A DNA stretch of 64,000 bases from Trifolium pratense (lineage: Eukaryota > Streptophyta > Magnoliopsida > Fabales > Fabaceae), in the NCBI RefSeq assembly GCF_020283565.1, contig NC_060059.1:33220838-33284837 (forward strand), in the 5' to 3' direction. The notes beneath the pieces were generated by a model, which was not told the DNA's origin, did not search any database, and saw nothing but the letters and a program-made list of their open reading frames with translations. Both the position numbers and the translations under genes were made by a program. Below, piece after piece: positions 1 through 10,972 of the stretch; the stretch's first letter is position 1, and each line of letters starts with the position of its first letter.

Positions 1-124
1 TTTTTAAATTTTTAGTTTATTTAATAATAAAAATGACATGTGCAAATTTAAAAAAATAAAAAATAAATAAATGCAAAATATGCATGCCACCTCATAAAAA
101 ATAAAGATTATATGCCAAGTTGTC

Positions 125-240
125 AAGCAGGGGGTAAAAAGAGAGAATCTTCATATTGCAGGGGGGTAATACAAAGTTTTTTTTTGCAGGGGTAATGCAA
201 AATTGGCTTATTTTGCAGGGGGTAAAACCCTATTTACCCT
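125..240. repeat. Short interspersed GCAGGGGGTAA repeats
   Basis: A motif close to TTGCAGGGGGTAA occurs four times in about 115 bases (near 126, 157, 186 and 213), separated by AT-rich sequence. This looks like the edge of a dispersed plant repeat rather than a gene. I cannot assign a family or see its other end. Confidence 0.4.
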
Positions 241-1199
241 AAAATAATTATTAATTAATATTAATGAAAATTAGTGATTAATTTAATACTCCATACAATT
301 TTTTGCTAATAAAGAACAAACACACCAAATTTCAAAAAAGAAAAAGAGGCAAAAATCAATAAAGAGAAAGAGAATAAATTCAACGCAAAATGCAATGATG
401 ACGGTCAATGTCAAAGTGTCAAGTCCTGACAGAATTTCTTTCACAGTTTTTTCCTTTTCACTTTTTGAGTTGCAAAGCTTTGTGTTTGTGTCATTGTGTG
501 ACAATAATTCATACCAAAATAATTGATCTAACTGACCAATTAACACAAATTAAATGAAATATATAAACAAAAGAGAATATTATTTTGATTAAAGTAATTT
601 TATAATGTACTATTATTTAATTAAAGAGTACAATTATTTAGTATTAACCTTGTGCTTGGCCGGAATGGATTTCAGAATTTCAAAATTTGACCGTAAAATA
701 AATAAAATTTGGTCAAAAATTATTCACATTAGTAATTGAACTCAAATTTTTCAAACAATTTAACTTAAATATATTTATTAATCAGTTGAATTTAATATCT
801 TAATTATTAAAAATAGTACAAATTATGAAGAAGAATAAAAGTTAGTATTATATTATAAATTTAAATAATCATTTTTGAACTAGTCTCTCATTTTTAATTC
901 TTAAATATAAAAAATGTGTCGAGTCAACGATAATTAATATTTCTAATCTACTAAATATATTAAAATTTGTTTGTTTACTTTTTTTATATTTAAAATGGGA
1001 GATAATATTTTTGTAAAAAATAAGTAAGTTATTTTGTGACAAAGCAATATTTTTTGGCCAACTTTTCAAAATTTTCTCATTTTCCCAAAAAAAAATGATT
1101 TATTAATTGGAAGTATTTATGATTACATTTCATCATTAAGCATAAAAAAAAAAAGACAAAGTAGTTTATGTCTGCTCTCTTAACTATAACTACAAAACA
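241..1199. other. AT-rich intergenic DNA upstream of the DeSI-like gene
   Basis: This stretch is strongly AT-rich with many A and T runs. Open frames are short, low in complexity and have no recognisable domain. The segment just before 1200 should contain the promoter of the downstream gene, but I see no convincing TATA box. Confidence 0.5.
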
Positions 1200-2034
1200 C
1201 AACCAGCTTTCACTTCTTTTGTCAGAACAAGCAGCTATTAACAAAGCAATGTGTGAGTTTCAGGCACACACATTGTTCCATTCTCTTCTTTTCCTCTCTT
1301 TCAAAACACAACAACTATGACTAATAATAATTCATTCATAGTACTTTGCTAGTGCTGTTCTTCACTTCAATCTTAAAAGGTTTGTTTGTATTTCTGTTTT
1401 TCATGCATCTTGAATTGTTTTCACCTTGTTTAAGCCCTTTTATTTATTTATTTTAACTTTTTAGTTTAAGTTGATTTTTGGTGTTGTTTTTGCATTATGG
1501 AACATCAACTACTTCATTTGCTTGTTAATGTTATTTATTTTGTTGATTTTGTTAATTTGTTTTCTAATCTGATCTATTACCTTTGATAATATTTTACTAA
1601 TTTTTTCTTACATCAGTTTCATGTCATGAAGTTGAGCTCAGATATAAGTTAGATCTTGAAATATGTTATATTTTTATTGGTTTTAATTTTTAATTTTTTT
1701 GGTTGGTAGTTTGAACTTCTCATGTTGCTAATCTAGTTCTTGATGACTAATTAGATTTAGGATTTTCTAAAAGAGTAAAAAAATGAGCATTTTACTATGG
1801 AATCTGGTAGCTTAATGATGTAAGATTAGAGTTGATTTTGTTTCAATTTGTATAACATGGTAATTGTTTTTTTATGCCAATTCACTTTATATCTTATGAA
1901 ACTGTTTTAAGTTGAATTTTTTGCTTCTTGTTTGTTTGTATTCTAAGATTCCAGATGTGACATCCATGTGCTCTTACCAATTCACTTTATAATTCAGTCA
2001 TAATTTCTGTGTTTGTTTTTATTGGTATAACTAA

Positions 2035-2257
2035 CCCCACATTGGTTGGCCGGGTGGCGAAGGCTTGAGACTTTGGAGTGTACTTCTCTCAAGGTCTCGT
2101 GTTTGAATCCTCCTGGCGCTACTTCCTGTGTTGGGTCACTCCATGTAGAGCAAAACTCTGGCTTTAAACGAGCCCTCCGCTAGTGGACAGTGGGATTGAT
2201 GTTCCTCGGATTAGTCGGTCCTTGGGCCGGATACCTGAGTCCTAAAAAGAAAAAAAC
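2035..2257 (+). repeat. tRNA-derived SINE, Au-like
   Basis: A box-A-like segment (GGTTGGCCGGGTGGCGAAGG) is followed about 45 bases later by a box-B-like segment (GTGTTTGAATCC), as in tRNA-derived RNA polymerase III promoters. The 3' body contains GGATTAGTCGGTCC and GGGCCGGATACC, which I associate with plant Au-type SINEs, and ends in an A-rich tail. It lies in the sense direction inside the 5'-UTR intron. I found no clear target-site duplication. Confidence 0.65.
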
Positions 2258-2483
2258 TACGTGCTTTTAGTTAGTTGATTGAATCGGTAAGAGAGGGAAG
2301 TTTATAAATAGTGTATAGATTGGACTTGCCGGCCATAACAAGAAGAAGGCCATTGTGCCTAATTAGCAACCTCGGCCTCTACCCCAAATGTTATCAGAAA
2401 TGCACAAGTTGGAGGTACAACCGTAGGAGTGAGACATTGGCCAAGTGGAAATAAATACCAGCATGTGAAAATATAAGGTTGAC

Positions 2484-2660
2484 TTGGTAGTTGAGATAAG
2501 GGAGCCGAGGGTTTGAGTGATAAGGAGGTCAAGAGTTTGATCCTCATCCCCAGTATGATACTAACAATACTAAGTATCGTTCTATAGCCGATGCTACTGT
2601 CAAATTTTGTATAGCTTAGTATGGTTCGAAGAAAACGAGTCTCGTATATCATAAATTGAC
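2484..2660 (+). repeat. Possible second SINE-like insertion
   Basis: A box-A-like stretch (GGTTGACTTGGTAGTTGAG) and a box-B-like stretch (AAGAGTTTGATCCTC) are spaced like a tRNA-derived SINE head. The body after them is not recognised and no TSD is clear. It sits in the same 5'-UTR intron, downstream of the Au-like SINE. Confidence 0.35.
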
Positions 2661-2843
2661 TCAAACGAGTACTGCATTTCTTGCATTCCAAAGTTGAAAT
2701 AAGCTTTATATTGAAAAATCATAGTCATTCATGAACATTCCATGATTACTCTACATTTCATCTAAAGTGCTGACTATTTTTTTGTCTTAATGTATCTGCA
2801 GGTAGGAATTTGCTATTGAGTGCTTTCTGGATTCATTCATAAA

Positions 2844-4066
2844 ATGAAATCAGGATTCAAAAATGGATGGCCTTCAATCGTGCGTCTTCGTCTCAAAGAC
2901 AAAACAGTGACACCCTTTTGCATATTCTCTAAAGTGAAATCAGCTGGAAACAAACCTGGGAATACTCCTGTCTATCTCAATGTGTATGATTTGACCAATG
3001 TTAATGGCTATATGTATTGGGCTGGTGTTGGTATTTTCCACACCGGGGTTGAAGGTCAGTTCACTCGACAGTTAAACACTTATAGCAAAAGTCAAATTGT
3101 TTTCATATAAGATATAAGCTATCTTGGAGAGTATACCGTAATAAGTTGAAAACAACTTATGGACATGTCATTAACTGTTTTCATAGGCTCTATCTCAAAT
3201 AGGCCCAAAACATTGTGTTTTAATACAAAACTATGTTTCATCATGTGGTTTTTGATAGATTTTATCATTTAATGACAATGTTCAATCTAAATACTCGATT
3301 TGACTTTTAGAGAAAGGGTTATCTATGCATTTGCATATTACTTATATCTGTGATTTTTTTGACTCCGCGAATATTTTCTAAGATGAAGTTACTATATGCT
3401 GACAGTTTATGGAGTAGAATATGCATTTGGAGCTCATGACTGTCCATCAAGTGGTGTATTTGAGGTTGAACCTAGGCAGTGTCCTGGATTTAAGTTTCGG
3501 AAGTCGATTTTCATGGGAACTACTAGCTTAGATCCATTCCAAATTCGAGAGTTCATGGAGAACCAATCTGCAAAATACAATGGTGATAGTTATCACTTGA
3601 TTGTGAAAAATTGCAACCATTTCTGTGAAGATATTTGTTACAAGCTAACAGGGAATTCTATTCCCAAATGGGTCAATCGTCTCGCAAGAATAGGTATATA
3701 TACGATACACTCTTTCGTGTTTAGATACTTCTTTTGGAATTTATCGAGAAAAAAAAATATACTTCTTTTGAATTATCATTTCTTGTCTTCATTATAGGTT
3801 CCTTTTGCAATTGTATACTCCCCGATGCCCTTAAAACTTCGACAGTTCAGCATGATCCCAACTTTGAAGGGCGTGATAGTGAAAAAAAGAGACTTCGAAC
3901 TGCTTTCAGTTGCTGGTCATCAATCTCGATGCCACAAATGGAAGTATCTATGTCTTCGTTGTATCTGCACTCTCACTATAAAGGTTGCTTACCGCCTTGG
4001 CAGTTAAGGAAATCTAAAAAAGACTCGCTGAAGCAAAAACGAGAAGACAACTTTGCTTCTCATTAA
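2844..4066 (+). CDS. DeSI-like PPPDE-fold peptidase
   Basis: This gene encodes a 255-residue protein of the PPPDE/DeSI family, papain-like cysteine isopeptidases implicated in removing SUMO or ubiquitin. Coding exons are 2844-3054, 3406-3693 and 3798-4066, with GT-AG introns and 256 codons including the stop. The PPPDE domain spans roughly residues 40-165. VYLNVYDLT begins the fold, His66 lies in GIFHTGVEVYGVEYAFG, which is joined exactly across intron 1, and Cys140 lies in KNCNHFCED, giving the family His/Cys pair. The C-terminal part is basic and less conserved. I chose the ATG at 2844 because it starts MKSGFKNGWPS in a spliced leader; upstream there is only an in-frame GTG. It resembles Arabidopsis deSI-like proteins such as At4g17486. 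Family assignment is firm, but the exact substrate is unknown. Confidence 0.92.
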
Positions 4067-5560
4067 TTTTTCTCTCTTGTAGAGCTTCCATTGTCTTTCT
4101 GGTAACTGATTACTGGAAAATGAATTATTGTTTTCAGTCATCCATGCTCTTAAGCAAAATTTTCTGTCAATATTTATTTTGATTATTCAAGATGTTTCTA
4201 TTTTTGTCTTTTTTTTTTTTTGTTTTGTTGTCTAGTTTTGCTTTGTACTAATCTTTGTCTGATTCTGAATTTCTGTAAGATATACTGTTGTCTCAGCTAA
4301 ATTTTTCATGGCTCGAGAAAATATTTTGCGAGTTAAACTGCTCTTAAGGTCATATATCTCTTTTAGTAAAAAAAAATAAGATCATATATCTCAGCAAGAG
4401 TAGCTAGGATTTTGTTTTCAGCTATTCTGACAGGAGCATGTTAAACAAATAAATTCGCGGCATTTCTGTTAACCAATAACATTTTGGATGTATTAACCTT
4501 CTGGTTTTGAGAAGAAGGGGACTTTCGTAATCTGATGTTTGATCGGTAAATAAGTAAAGTCTGACAAACGATTGTTATTTGTTGTGCTTGCATTGTGCAG
4601 GTGATATAAACTTAGTCAATCTTATAAACAAGCCTATACATGTTTCATGCCAAATAAATTGCAAGTAAGACATGAATTGTGTGTGGCAGGAACATTATAT
4701 TTCCTACTCAATTAAATTAGATAGGCATCACTGAGCAATAATTGCATGAGAATTCTCTCAGTTTAAAAATTACCAGCACACAAATGCTCAATTATTTGAG
4801 TTATAAATGCAGCTAGTTTTCTTAACAATTAATGCATTCATATTTTAAATTTTAAACATGAAAAATGTTAACATGTCCCCTTATGTGCCCTTAGCACACA
4901 AGCTAGCATGACTTTTAAATATAATATCATTAACCAAGTAATTTGACTCAAATGACTAATCAACTCCCTATGACGATTCATTTGAAAGAATCTGAGTTCG
5001 ATTAATAATACAATATATTTTATTGCACAGAATAGTTGTTTATGAACTTAGCTAACACATATGACAGCTCCTACACTTCCAGCCCCATTTGGATTTGAAA
5101 TTTTGATGCTTTGTTGGCCCCCTCAATAATACTAGTCAAGTCTGCCACTGGTCCGAGGTGGGGGGTGGGGTCTTACAATTCATAAAGGCATCCCGAGAAG
5201 GATGTGTAGGTGCCATTGATATTTGTTGCAGACAAGTTAGGCATTGGATTGGACCCATGGCAGGGCATATCAATTCCTTTTTGAATTAATGGACCTGGAT
5301 TCGCTGCAGTAGTGAATTCATACATTTTGTTACAGTATTAAATATCGGTCGTCTATCTGCGATTCAACAATTTTGAACTCACGGTCTGCATTTCAGTAGT
5401 TTCACACCGTGTACAATCTCGATGTTCATTTCCTATCGGTCAGTTCAGATCAATTACTGTGTAACTGCATTAAATTCAAAGTTTAGGATCTAACACTTCG
5501 CCAATTACTTGTTTTTCTCCTCTTTTCAACTCACATGTGGGGCTTGGTTCGAGTTCGGAT
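4067..5560. other. 3' UTR and intergenic DNA
   Basis: The first few hundred bases after the stop at 4066 are T-rich and probably include the 3' UTR. The remainder is unremarkable AT-rich sequence with a G-rich spot near 5155-5170. I see no supported gene. A tRNA-like GAGTTCGATTAATA near 4990 may be a decayed SINE but is too weak to call. Confidence 0.5.
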
Positions 5561-5599
5561 ATGACAATCGAGAGAAATTGAGAGGATTTTAAAGGAGAT

Positions 5600-5712
5600 C
5601 TTAGAAATGAGTATTGAGCCTAACTCATCCTTAAAAAACCGGCTTGTAAAGTGAAAATTGCCTCTAGTTTATAAACACTTAGTCAGGCCATATCGCAACC
5701 GATGTGAGATGA
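5600..5712 (-). mobile_element. TRIM LTR relic
   Basis: The reverse complement matches, with mismatches, the LTR of the complete TRIM at 58838-59178. It shares ACATCGGTTG, the GACTAAGTGTTTATAAACTA core, CAAGCCGGTTTT and AAGGATGAGTTAGGC followed by CAATACTCA. It lacks the first bases of the LTR. Together with a second relic at 6985-7078 it brackets an unrelated repeat block, so it is either half of a TRIM split by an insertion or a separate solo LTR. Confidence 0.65.
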
Positions 5713-5769
5713 TGACGTATCGTCACACTCTCATATCCATGCTTATTTAAGGAACATTAGACTTGTTTT

Positions 5770-6984
5770 AGAGGTTTTTAATGAATAAACCAAGAGAAAT
5801 CAACTCAGAAGCAAGATTACTTGGATTACAAGAAAGCAGGAAATTATGCAGGAATTTATACATTTACACTACGCTGGGGGCGTGAAGCATCACGCGCGGC
5901 GTAGAAAGCTCACCAAGAGAAGATTCCATCCTGCTTTAACTACGCGCGGCGTGGGGACCTGTCCACGCGCGGCGTAGTTACCTGTTTCAGAAGATGGTTG
6001 CCACTGTCAACATCACGCGCGCGCGTGAGAAGAGCCACGCGCGGCTTAATAACTTTGATGAAGATCAAGTTCTCCTCTGACTTAATCACGCGCGGCGTAG
6101 TGAGGAAGAAGCAACCACGCGCGGCGTGATAAATCTGACGCGCGGCGTGGTTGCAATCTGTATATATTGAAAAGCCATTTTCTGGAAAAGGGTTCGAAAA
6201 TTGACAGTCTGATCTTGATTTGAAGAGTTCTTGTGCACGAATTGGAGTCTGATCCAATGTTCCAGAGGTTAAGGGTGGCTAGATTTGAAGCATACAACAT
6301 CATAAGAGTTCATCCTTTGGAGTTGGAGCTAGGATTAAGCTACTTTACCATGAGAGGCTAGACCCTCATAGAGGTTGGATCATGACTAAGAACTAGACTA
6401 TTGTAATCCATGTAATCTATTGAGTCTGTAATGAATCTCTCTTTATAGTGTTATTCAATGAATTTCTGTTCTTAATGCTTTACAAATTCTGATCAACTTT
6501 GCAATGATTTTAGATTTTGATTATGTATGAGAATATGAGTTAAAATCCGACATGAATTCATTGTGCACTTGAGTGTTTTCGATCGAGAGATTGAAACATA
6601 GAGTGTAACATAAGATCAACACGCTTTTTGATTACCCCGTTACCGGTAGCTTCCATCCAAGAGATTGGAGAAGTATTGGTAAATGATAGGGTGGATTTAT
6701 CAAGAGATTGAGATTCATCATATTGTTGATCTAGTTGTGACACTTGAGTGGTTCATTATGACACGATTGATTGCATGCGATTACTATTGTTTAGAGACTC
6801 GTCGACGATCCAACCTCACTCTTTTATCATTTGAATTCTAAACATTTTCTTACAAAACCAATTACTCAAACAAACCCCCAAAATGTGTTTTAATTTTAGT
6901 ATGTTCATAGACACAATGACTTTGATAGAATCACGCAATCCCTGAGGATCGATATCTTTTATTACTCAATTGACGAAATTCTAC
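5770..6984 (-). mobile_element. Non-coding retroelement-like block with CG-rich motif cluster
   Basis: This block of about 1.2 kb lies between two TRIM LTR relics and has no gene-like frame. On the minus strand it starts with GTAGAATTTCGTCAATTGAG and CGATCCTCAGGGATTG, which resembles leader sequence of non-autonomous LTR elements in legumes; that assignment is from memory and tentative. Eight copies of ACGCGCGGCGT or close variants lie at 5889-6150. Terminal repeats of its own were not found, so its borders are approximate. Confidence 0.4.
5889..6150. repeat. Cluster of eight ACGCGCGGCGT motifs
   Basis: Copies or close variants begin near 5892, 5942, 5965, 6015, 6037, 6089, 6118 and 6139. 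Six have the exact core and two differ (one extends the CGCG run, one ends CGGCTTA). Spacing is irregular at 20-50 bases, so it is not a simple tandem array. The motif is CpG-dense in an otherwise AT-rich region. Confidence 0.8.
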
Positions 6985-7078
6985 ACTTACAAAACCGGCT
7001 TGTAAAGTGAGAATTGTCTCTAGTTTATAAACACTTAGTCATGACATATCGCAACTGATGTGAGACTTCTTAACAGAA
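6985..7078 (-). mobile_element. TRIM LTR relic, truncated
   Basis: On the minus strand this begins TGTTAAGAAGTCTCACATC and continues through CTAAGTGTTTATAAACTAGA to ACAAGCCGGTTTT, then stops abruptly at the repeat block. It matches the first 90 or so bases of the LTR at 58838. The missing LTR tail (AAGGATGAGTTAGG) is present in the relic at 5600-5712, consistent with an insertion or rearrangement within a TRIM. Confidence 0.65.
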
Positions 7079-7886
7079 GAGAATTTATTTTTGCATATAT
7101 TAATTCTCAAAGAAAAATCTATAACTCATGTAACCGGAGCAATCAGATTAGATCATGGGCTCAAGTAGTGAAGTAACCATGAAATGAACAGAAATACTTA
7201 TATATTATACGGTCATAACTACAAATGAAGTGTATTTAAACACACACTAAAATTTTATATTTAAATTTTTTTTTGTAAACTAAAGATATCCTCTGCGGCT
7301 GCCTGCAACTGCATATATTAATTCTCTCGTTGTGATCAAGATCCATTTAATTATTTAAAACAATACATTATTTGAAACCTGAGAAGTTAAACAAAAGATA
7401 GTGTAATATGCAAATTTGAATGAAAGAGTAAGATGATAAGATCTGATGAATAAGTTAAACAAAAGATATGCGAATAAATTCATCATCATTTTGTTTATAA
7501 ATCAATTTCTCTTTAAATTGGTCCGTGAATTATAAGAACATACTGAATAGTCCCTAAATTATTATTATTAATACATGTAGGAGAAGAAAATGAGAAGAGA
7601 GAGGACCAAAGAAAATGAGAAGAGAGAGATATGCAAGAAAGAATATAAAAAGAGAGAAATAGGTAAAAGATCGAGTAGATTTGATGTGTTGATTGATATA
7701 ACTATAAGAGAAAGTAGAAGAATCAGAGAGGAAAAAAGTGTTTCTTATTTTTGCAAAGTACCAAAATGCCCTAACTAAAAAATATTCATAAGAAAATAAA
7801 AGAACAATTTGAAAATGACAATAATGTAAATTGATTGAAAAACTAAATATTCTTCTCAGGTGTGGATTTTGTAAGGAGAGAAATTG
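7079..7886. other. AT-rich intergenic DNA, no gene seen
   Basis: Low-complexity AT-rich sequence with a purine-rich patch at about 7585-7745. Open frames on both strands through the purine patch have biased composition and no domain, so I do not call them. Confidence 0.5.
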
Positions 7887-8105
7887 ATTGAAAAACAAAG
7901 GATTATTTAATAAACCGTTAATCTTGATGTGTTTCAATAACATATCAAATGATTTTCAAATTTTCTAAATTTTTCTATGGATGATCTATATGATATAAAA
8001 TTTCAATCCAACGGTGGATTTTATAAAATTCGTATTCGTTATAATATTATTCATGATTGGTCCACCATGAACCATTTGATGAAGTAGTCCATATTAAAAT
8101 TTACC
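7887..8105 (+). mobile_element. One arm of a foldback MITE family
   Basis: This segment is the inverted counterpart of the left arm of the element at 29640-29985. Both share AAACCGTTAATCTTGATG, then GATGATCTATATGATAT, then a segment ending in GTCCACC. Here only one arm is evident, so it is a truncated or single-arm copy. Confidence 0.55.
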
Positions 8106-8369
8106 TAGTTGTCTTAATACGTTAAAATATTTTAAAAAAAGAACAAACGTCATTATCAGATAAAAGAACAGATTTAGAAGTGGAATTGCGAAACCGGTCC
8201 CATATATATATATGTCCTCAAAAGGTAGATCCCCAAATTAAATGCATATTAATTATCTTATTTATTTTTGTGGAAAATATCTATCAAATAGATCGTATAA
8301 TACTCAAGAATGCTTAGATAAATTTATGCGGGTCTTACTCAGAACTTAAATAAGATGGTACAAATTTTT

Positions 8370-8710
8370 TTTTATCTTAATCAATGTCCTGAGTTCGATT
8401 TCTAACTTGGGCATGCAGTTGCAGGGCCATCCTTGAGATTTTGGGTGTCATATGCAAGTTATAATGTTGGTGTCACATTTTTTTAAAAGCCATTTTTTAA
8501 CACATGCACGCACATACACACACCGAGTAAAAAAAATGGGTGCCCCTAAAATTTTGGTGCCCTGTGCAGTCGCTCCCGTCGAACACCCTCCGGAACCCTC
8601 ATGTGCAGTTGTGTTAAAATTCTCAGGAGAGTTTGCCACCCATTTAGGACTCACAAGGTTCGATGATTAATTTCTGCAGTTGCGCGCATATGATATTCAA
8701 TTTACCCCGA
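8370..8710 (+). repeat. SINE-like dispersed repeat with nested MITE
   Basis: The flanks of the MITE at 8422-8603 form one repeat: a box-B-like GAGTTCGATTTC, AACTTGGGCATGCAG, then GAGTTTGCCACCCATTTAGG and TTTCTGCAGTTGCGCGCA. A diverged copy without the insertion is at 53300-53450, and a fragment may lie at 49050-49135. The tRNA-like head suggests a SINE, but the family is not certain. Confidence 0.5.
8422..8603. mobile_element. Short hAT-like MITE (182 bp) with 8-bp TSD
   Basis: The sequence TGCAGTTG occurs on both sides (8414-8421 and 8604-8611), a perfect 8-bp target-site duplication as left by hAT elements. The termini are imperfect inverted repeats (CAGGGCCATCC inward on the left, CATGAGGGTTCC on the right strand). 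It encodes nothing and is inserted in the SINE-like repeat. Confidence 0.6.
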
Positions 8711-9530
8711 AAAAAAATAGGCAAGTTGTTTTTAGCGAAATTAAAATCCTAAGCTTGAACACGCAATAACGTTAAAACTCTTAAGTTGAATTTGTTGTCT
8801 ATTTAAGTCTTACGAAGGATTAATCTTTATTTATAGCTGGTTTATTTTCTTTTTAGTGTCCTGTTTATGTTGAAACTTGCCAAATAAATAAGGAAAATGT
8901 TAGGTAAACACATTTATTTGAGCTAAAGTGTACTTGTAATTTTGTTCTCCAAAGTCCTAAAGTGAAACTGAAAAGCATGCATTAACAACTTATTGTTTGA
9001 GCTTAACTAACTACCATGGATGATGCTTAACGCGTTACTCTGCATGTGTTAAACTCATCTTATATATATGAATACAGTACTTACTTTTCTTGGGTTACCA
9101 ATGCTTTGCGCGTGAAAACTTTGCACTTTCACATTAATCTTTAATGTATAATGTATTATAGTAAAATGATTTTACAAGTCTAGCTAGCAAGTAACAAGTC
9201 AAAGTTGGAATTTTTTTGGTTAACTAGTGCCAAAAATTCTACTCGGTCGGGGTTAGAACTTCAACCCATACATATATAATATGATGTCTTTACCAACAGA
9301 ATTAAACTCATGGAAATATCAAAATTCGAATTTTTAATCAAAATAAAATTGTCTACCATATAAAATTTTTACATTCATCATTATAATTATAATCATTATA
9401 TATTTTTTTGTATTTTTTTTATCATTATACTTTTTTTAATTAAATATAAAATTCCTATATTACGATACTTTAACATTTATTTTAAAATAATGATTCAACA
9501 CCGATTATCACATTTTTTATTTTTATCTAT
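8711..9530. other. Intergenic DNA, no gene seen
   Basis: AT-rich sequence without a supported coding region or recognisable repeat. It lies upstream of the UPF0496 gene promoter. Confidence 0.45.
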
Positions 9531-9550
9531 AGATAAAAGTGATAAATACC

Positions 9551-9690
9551 AATGTCCACAAGATGTAGTTCAACCGACAAAAATACCAAAATTGTTAGAT
9601 CGGACGACGTCATGACTGAGTTCAAACTCCAACTCCTTCATTTGTGTGTGTGAGTTTATCACAATTTTGTCATTTCACCTATTTACGGGA
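9551..9690 (+). repeat. SINE-like repeat fragment
   Basis: GATGTAGTTCAACCGAC resembles a box A and GAGTTCAAACTCC a box B, followed by a GTGTGTGAGTTTA motif. The same order, with GAGTTCGAATCC and GTGTGTGAGTCTA, recurs at 55145-55275. This suggests two diverged copies of one tRNA-derived family. Confidence 0.4.
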
Positions 9691-9980
9691 AAAAAAAAAT
9701 GATAAATATTCATAAAGCTTGCGCTCACTCGCGCTCACTCGAGGTTCTGAATTCGAACTCGGATAAAATCATCCAACATAAACATAGCAATATTGCGAAT
9801 GTCCTTGATTCCCGCGGTTTCTTTCTTTCTCCAACTCCAAAACCTTTTGTTTATTCCTTCATGCGTGCAAGTCATCGATAAATGTCAACACAACACCAAC
9901 ATTTGTTCGTAACTCACAAGTAACACATGTACTAAGTTGTAACTTCGCTAATTCCATTGTTTTGTTTCAACATCATACAA

Positions 9981-9990
9981 CTATATATAC
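9981..9990 (+). promoter_or_regulatory. TATA box of the UPF0496 gene
   Basis: CTATATATAC lies about 160 bases before the end of the predicted leader exon (10141). A pyrimidine-rich stretch follows, typical of a plant transcription start near 10010-10020. There is no experimental support. Confidence 0.5.
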
Positions 9991-10439
9991 CCTTTCAACA
10001 TCACTCTTCTACCTTCTTTCTGTTTCTCTTTCTTTACTTTCCTCTTTTTACAAAAACTGAAAAAATAGTAACAAAATCGATTATTTATTACTTTCACCAT
10101 TTCTCATCTGGGACTCGTTTTCTTCTTCACTAAGCTCAAAGGTATCAACTTTACTCATTTCTCTATCTGGGTTTGCTTCATTTCACTTTTTCATCAATTT
10201 CATCAACTAGGGTTTCTGTTTATAGCAATTAGTGTGTTTGTACTTGTAGAACTAGATTGATTGTATTTACCTTATTAGGTTCAGATTTTGCTTATCAAGT
10301 TTATCTATTTATTTTCATATAATTGCACTCATTATCATAAATTGGGGTTTTACTTTACCAATTAGGTGAAACTTGTGGTTTCCATCCTTCAAAAAGTGGT
10401 TCTTATTTTTTTTTTTTTTTTATGGGAAAAGGGGTCTGG

Positions 10440-10972
10440 CCAAGGTTTTAAATAGCGGTCAAAATTGCGGTTGCATTAAGGATTTCGTGATTTCGGCTAC
10501 CAGATTGCAGTCGTCAAAGTGTGAATTAATCACAACATTGTACTAATATTATTAAAATTATTTGTACTATCATATCATATAATGTATAAAAACTTAATTT
10601 CTCAGTATTTCTTCATAATTTCATGTCTGTCATTTTTTCATAATTTTTTAATGAATTTGTTTCTTCTAAAAAAATAAATTAACCACTAATAGAGTTAGGT
10701 TGTGAAAGCCATTAGGTTTGGCCTAGTGGTGAGGGATTTGAGTTGTATGCTAGAGATCATAGGTTCTATCCTCAGCTCATTGTAAACAAAAAAGAAAAAG
10801 TTAGGTTGTGTCCTTGACCTAGTTTCGTCGCCTCATAACGGCATTTGGTTGCCGTCATTTCTGTGATTTTTGTTCAGTCTGTCAAAATGGGAAAAAACAG
10901 TATTAGACACTACAAATACTGTTTTGTCACGTCTGTTTTCACGGTAACAGACAGACCATTATTTAAAACTTC
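10440..10972. mobile_element. hAT-like MITE (533 bp) with perfect 8-bp TSD
   Basis: GGGTCTGG is present at 10432-10439 and again at 10973-10980. The ends are inverted repeats: CAAGGTTTTAAATAGCGGTC on the left, and on the opposite strand of the right end GAAGTTTTAAATAATGGTC. The size, TSD length and lack of coding sequence fit a non-autonomous hAT element. It lies in the 5'-UTR intron and carries a nested SINE. Confidence 0.75.
10705..10799 (+). mobile_element. Ultra-short tRNA-like SINE, copy 1
   Basis: A 95-base insertion is flanked by perfect 11-bp repeats GTTAGGTTGTG (10694-10704 and 10800-10810). It contains a box A (TGGCCTAGTGGT), a box B (GGTTCTATCC) and an A-rich tail. Apart from the tRNA-like part there is almost no body. 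A second copy in the opposite orientation is at 42864-42951 with its own perfect TSD, proving retroposition rather than chance similarity. It is nested in the hAT-like MITE. Confidence 0.8.

Larger units (their letters stand above)
1380..2801 (+). other. 5'-UTR intron of the DeSI-like gene
   Basis: A likely leader exon (about 1200-1379) ends in AAAAG|GTTTGT. The sequence resumes at TCTGCAG|GTAGGAA (2802), 42 bases before the start codon. The span is T-rich with no coding potential and carries two SINE-like insertions. Long first introns in the leader are common in plant genes and often raise expression. The splice sites are inferred from consensus only and need RNA evidence. Confidence 0.55.

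Noticed and set aside
283..546. 87-codon frame on the minus strand
   Set aside because: Phe/Leu/Ile-rich translation from AT-rich DNA, no domain, no promoter or splice context.
5940..6257. 105-codon minus-strand frame through the CG-rich motif cluster
   Set aside because: Its length comes from stop-poor CG-rich repeats (recurring PRV/AAR words); no family resemblance.
7554..7943. 129-codon minus-strand frame
   Set aside because: Composition is Phe/Ser/Leu-rich from a purine-rich tract read in reverse; no domain and it overlaps a MITE arm.
10705..10799. A functional tRNA gene
   Set aside because: Boxes A and B are present but no full cloverleaf or acceptor stem can be paired, there is an A-rich tail, and perfect TSDs flank it; it is a SINE.
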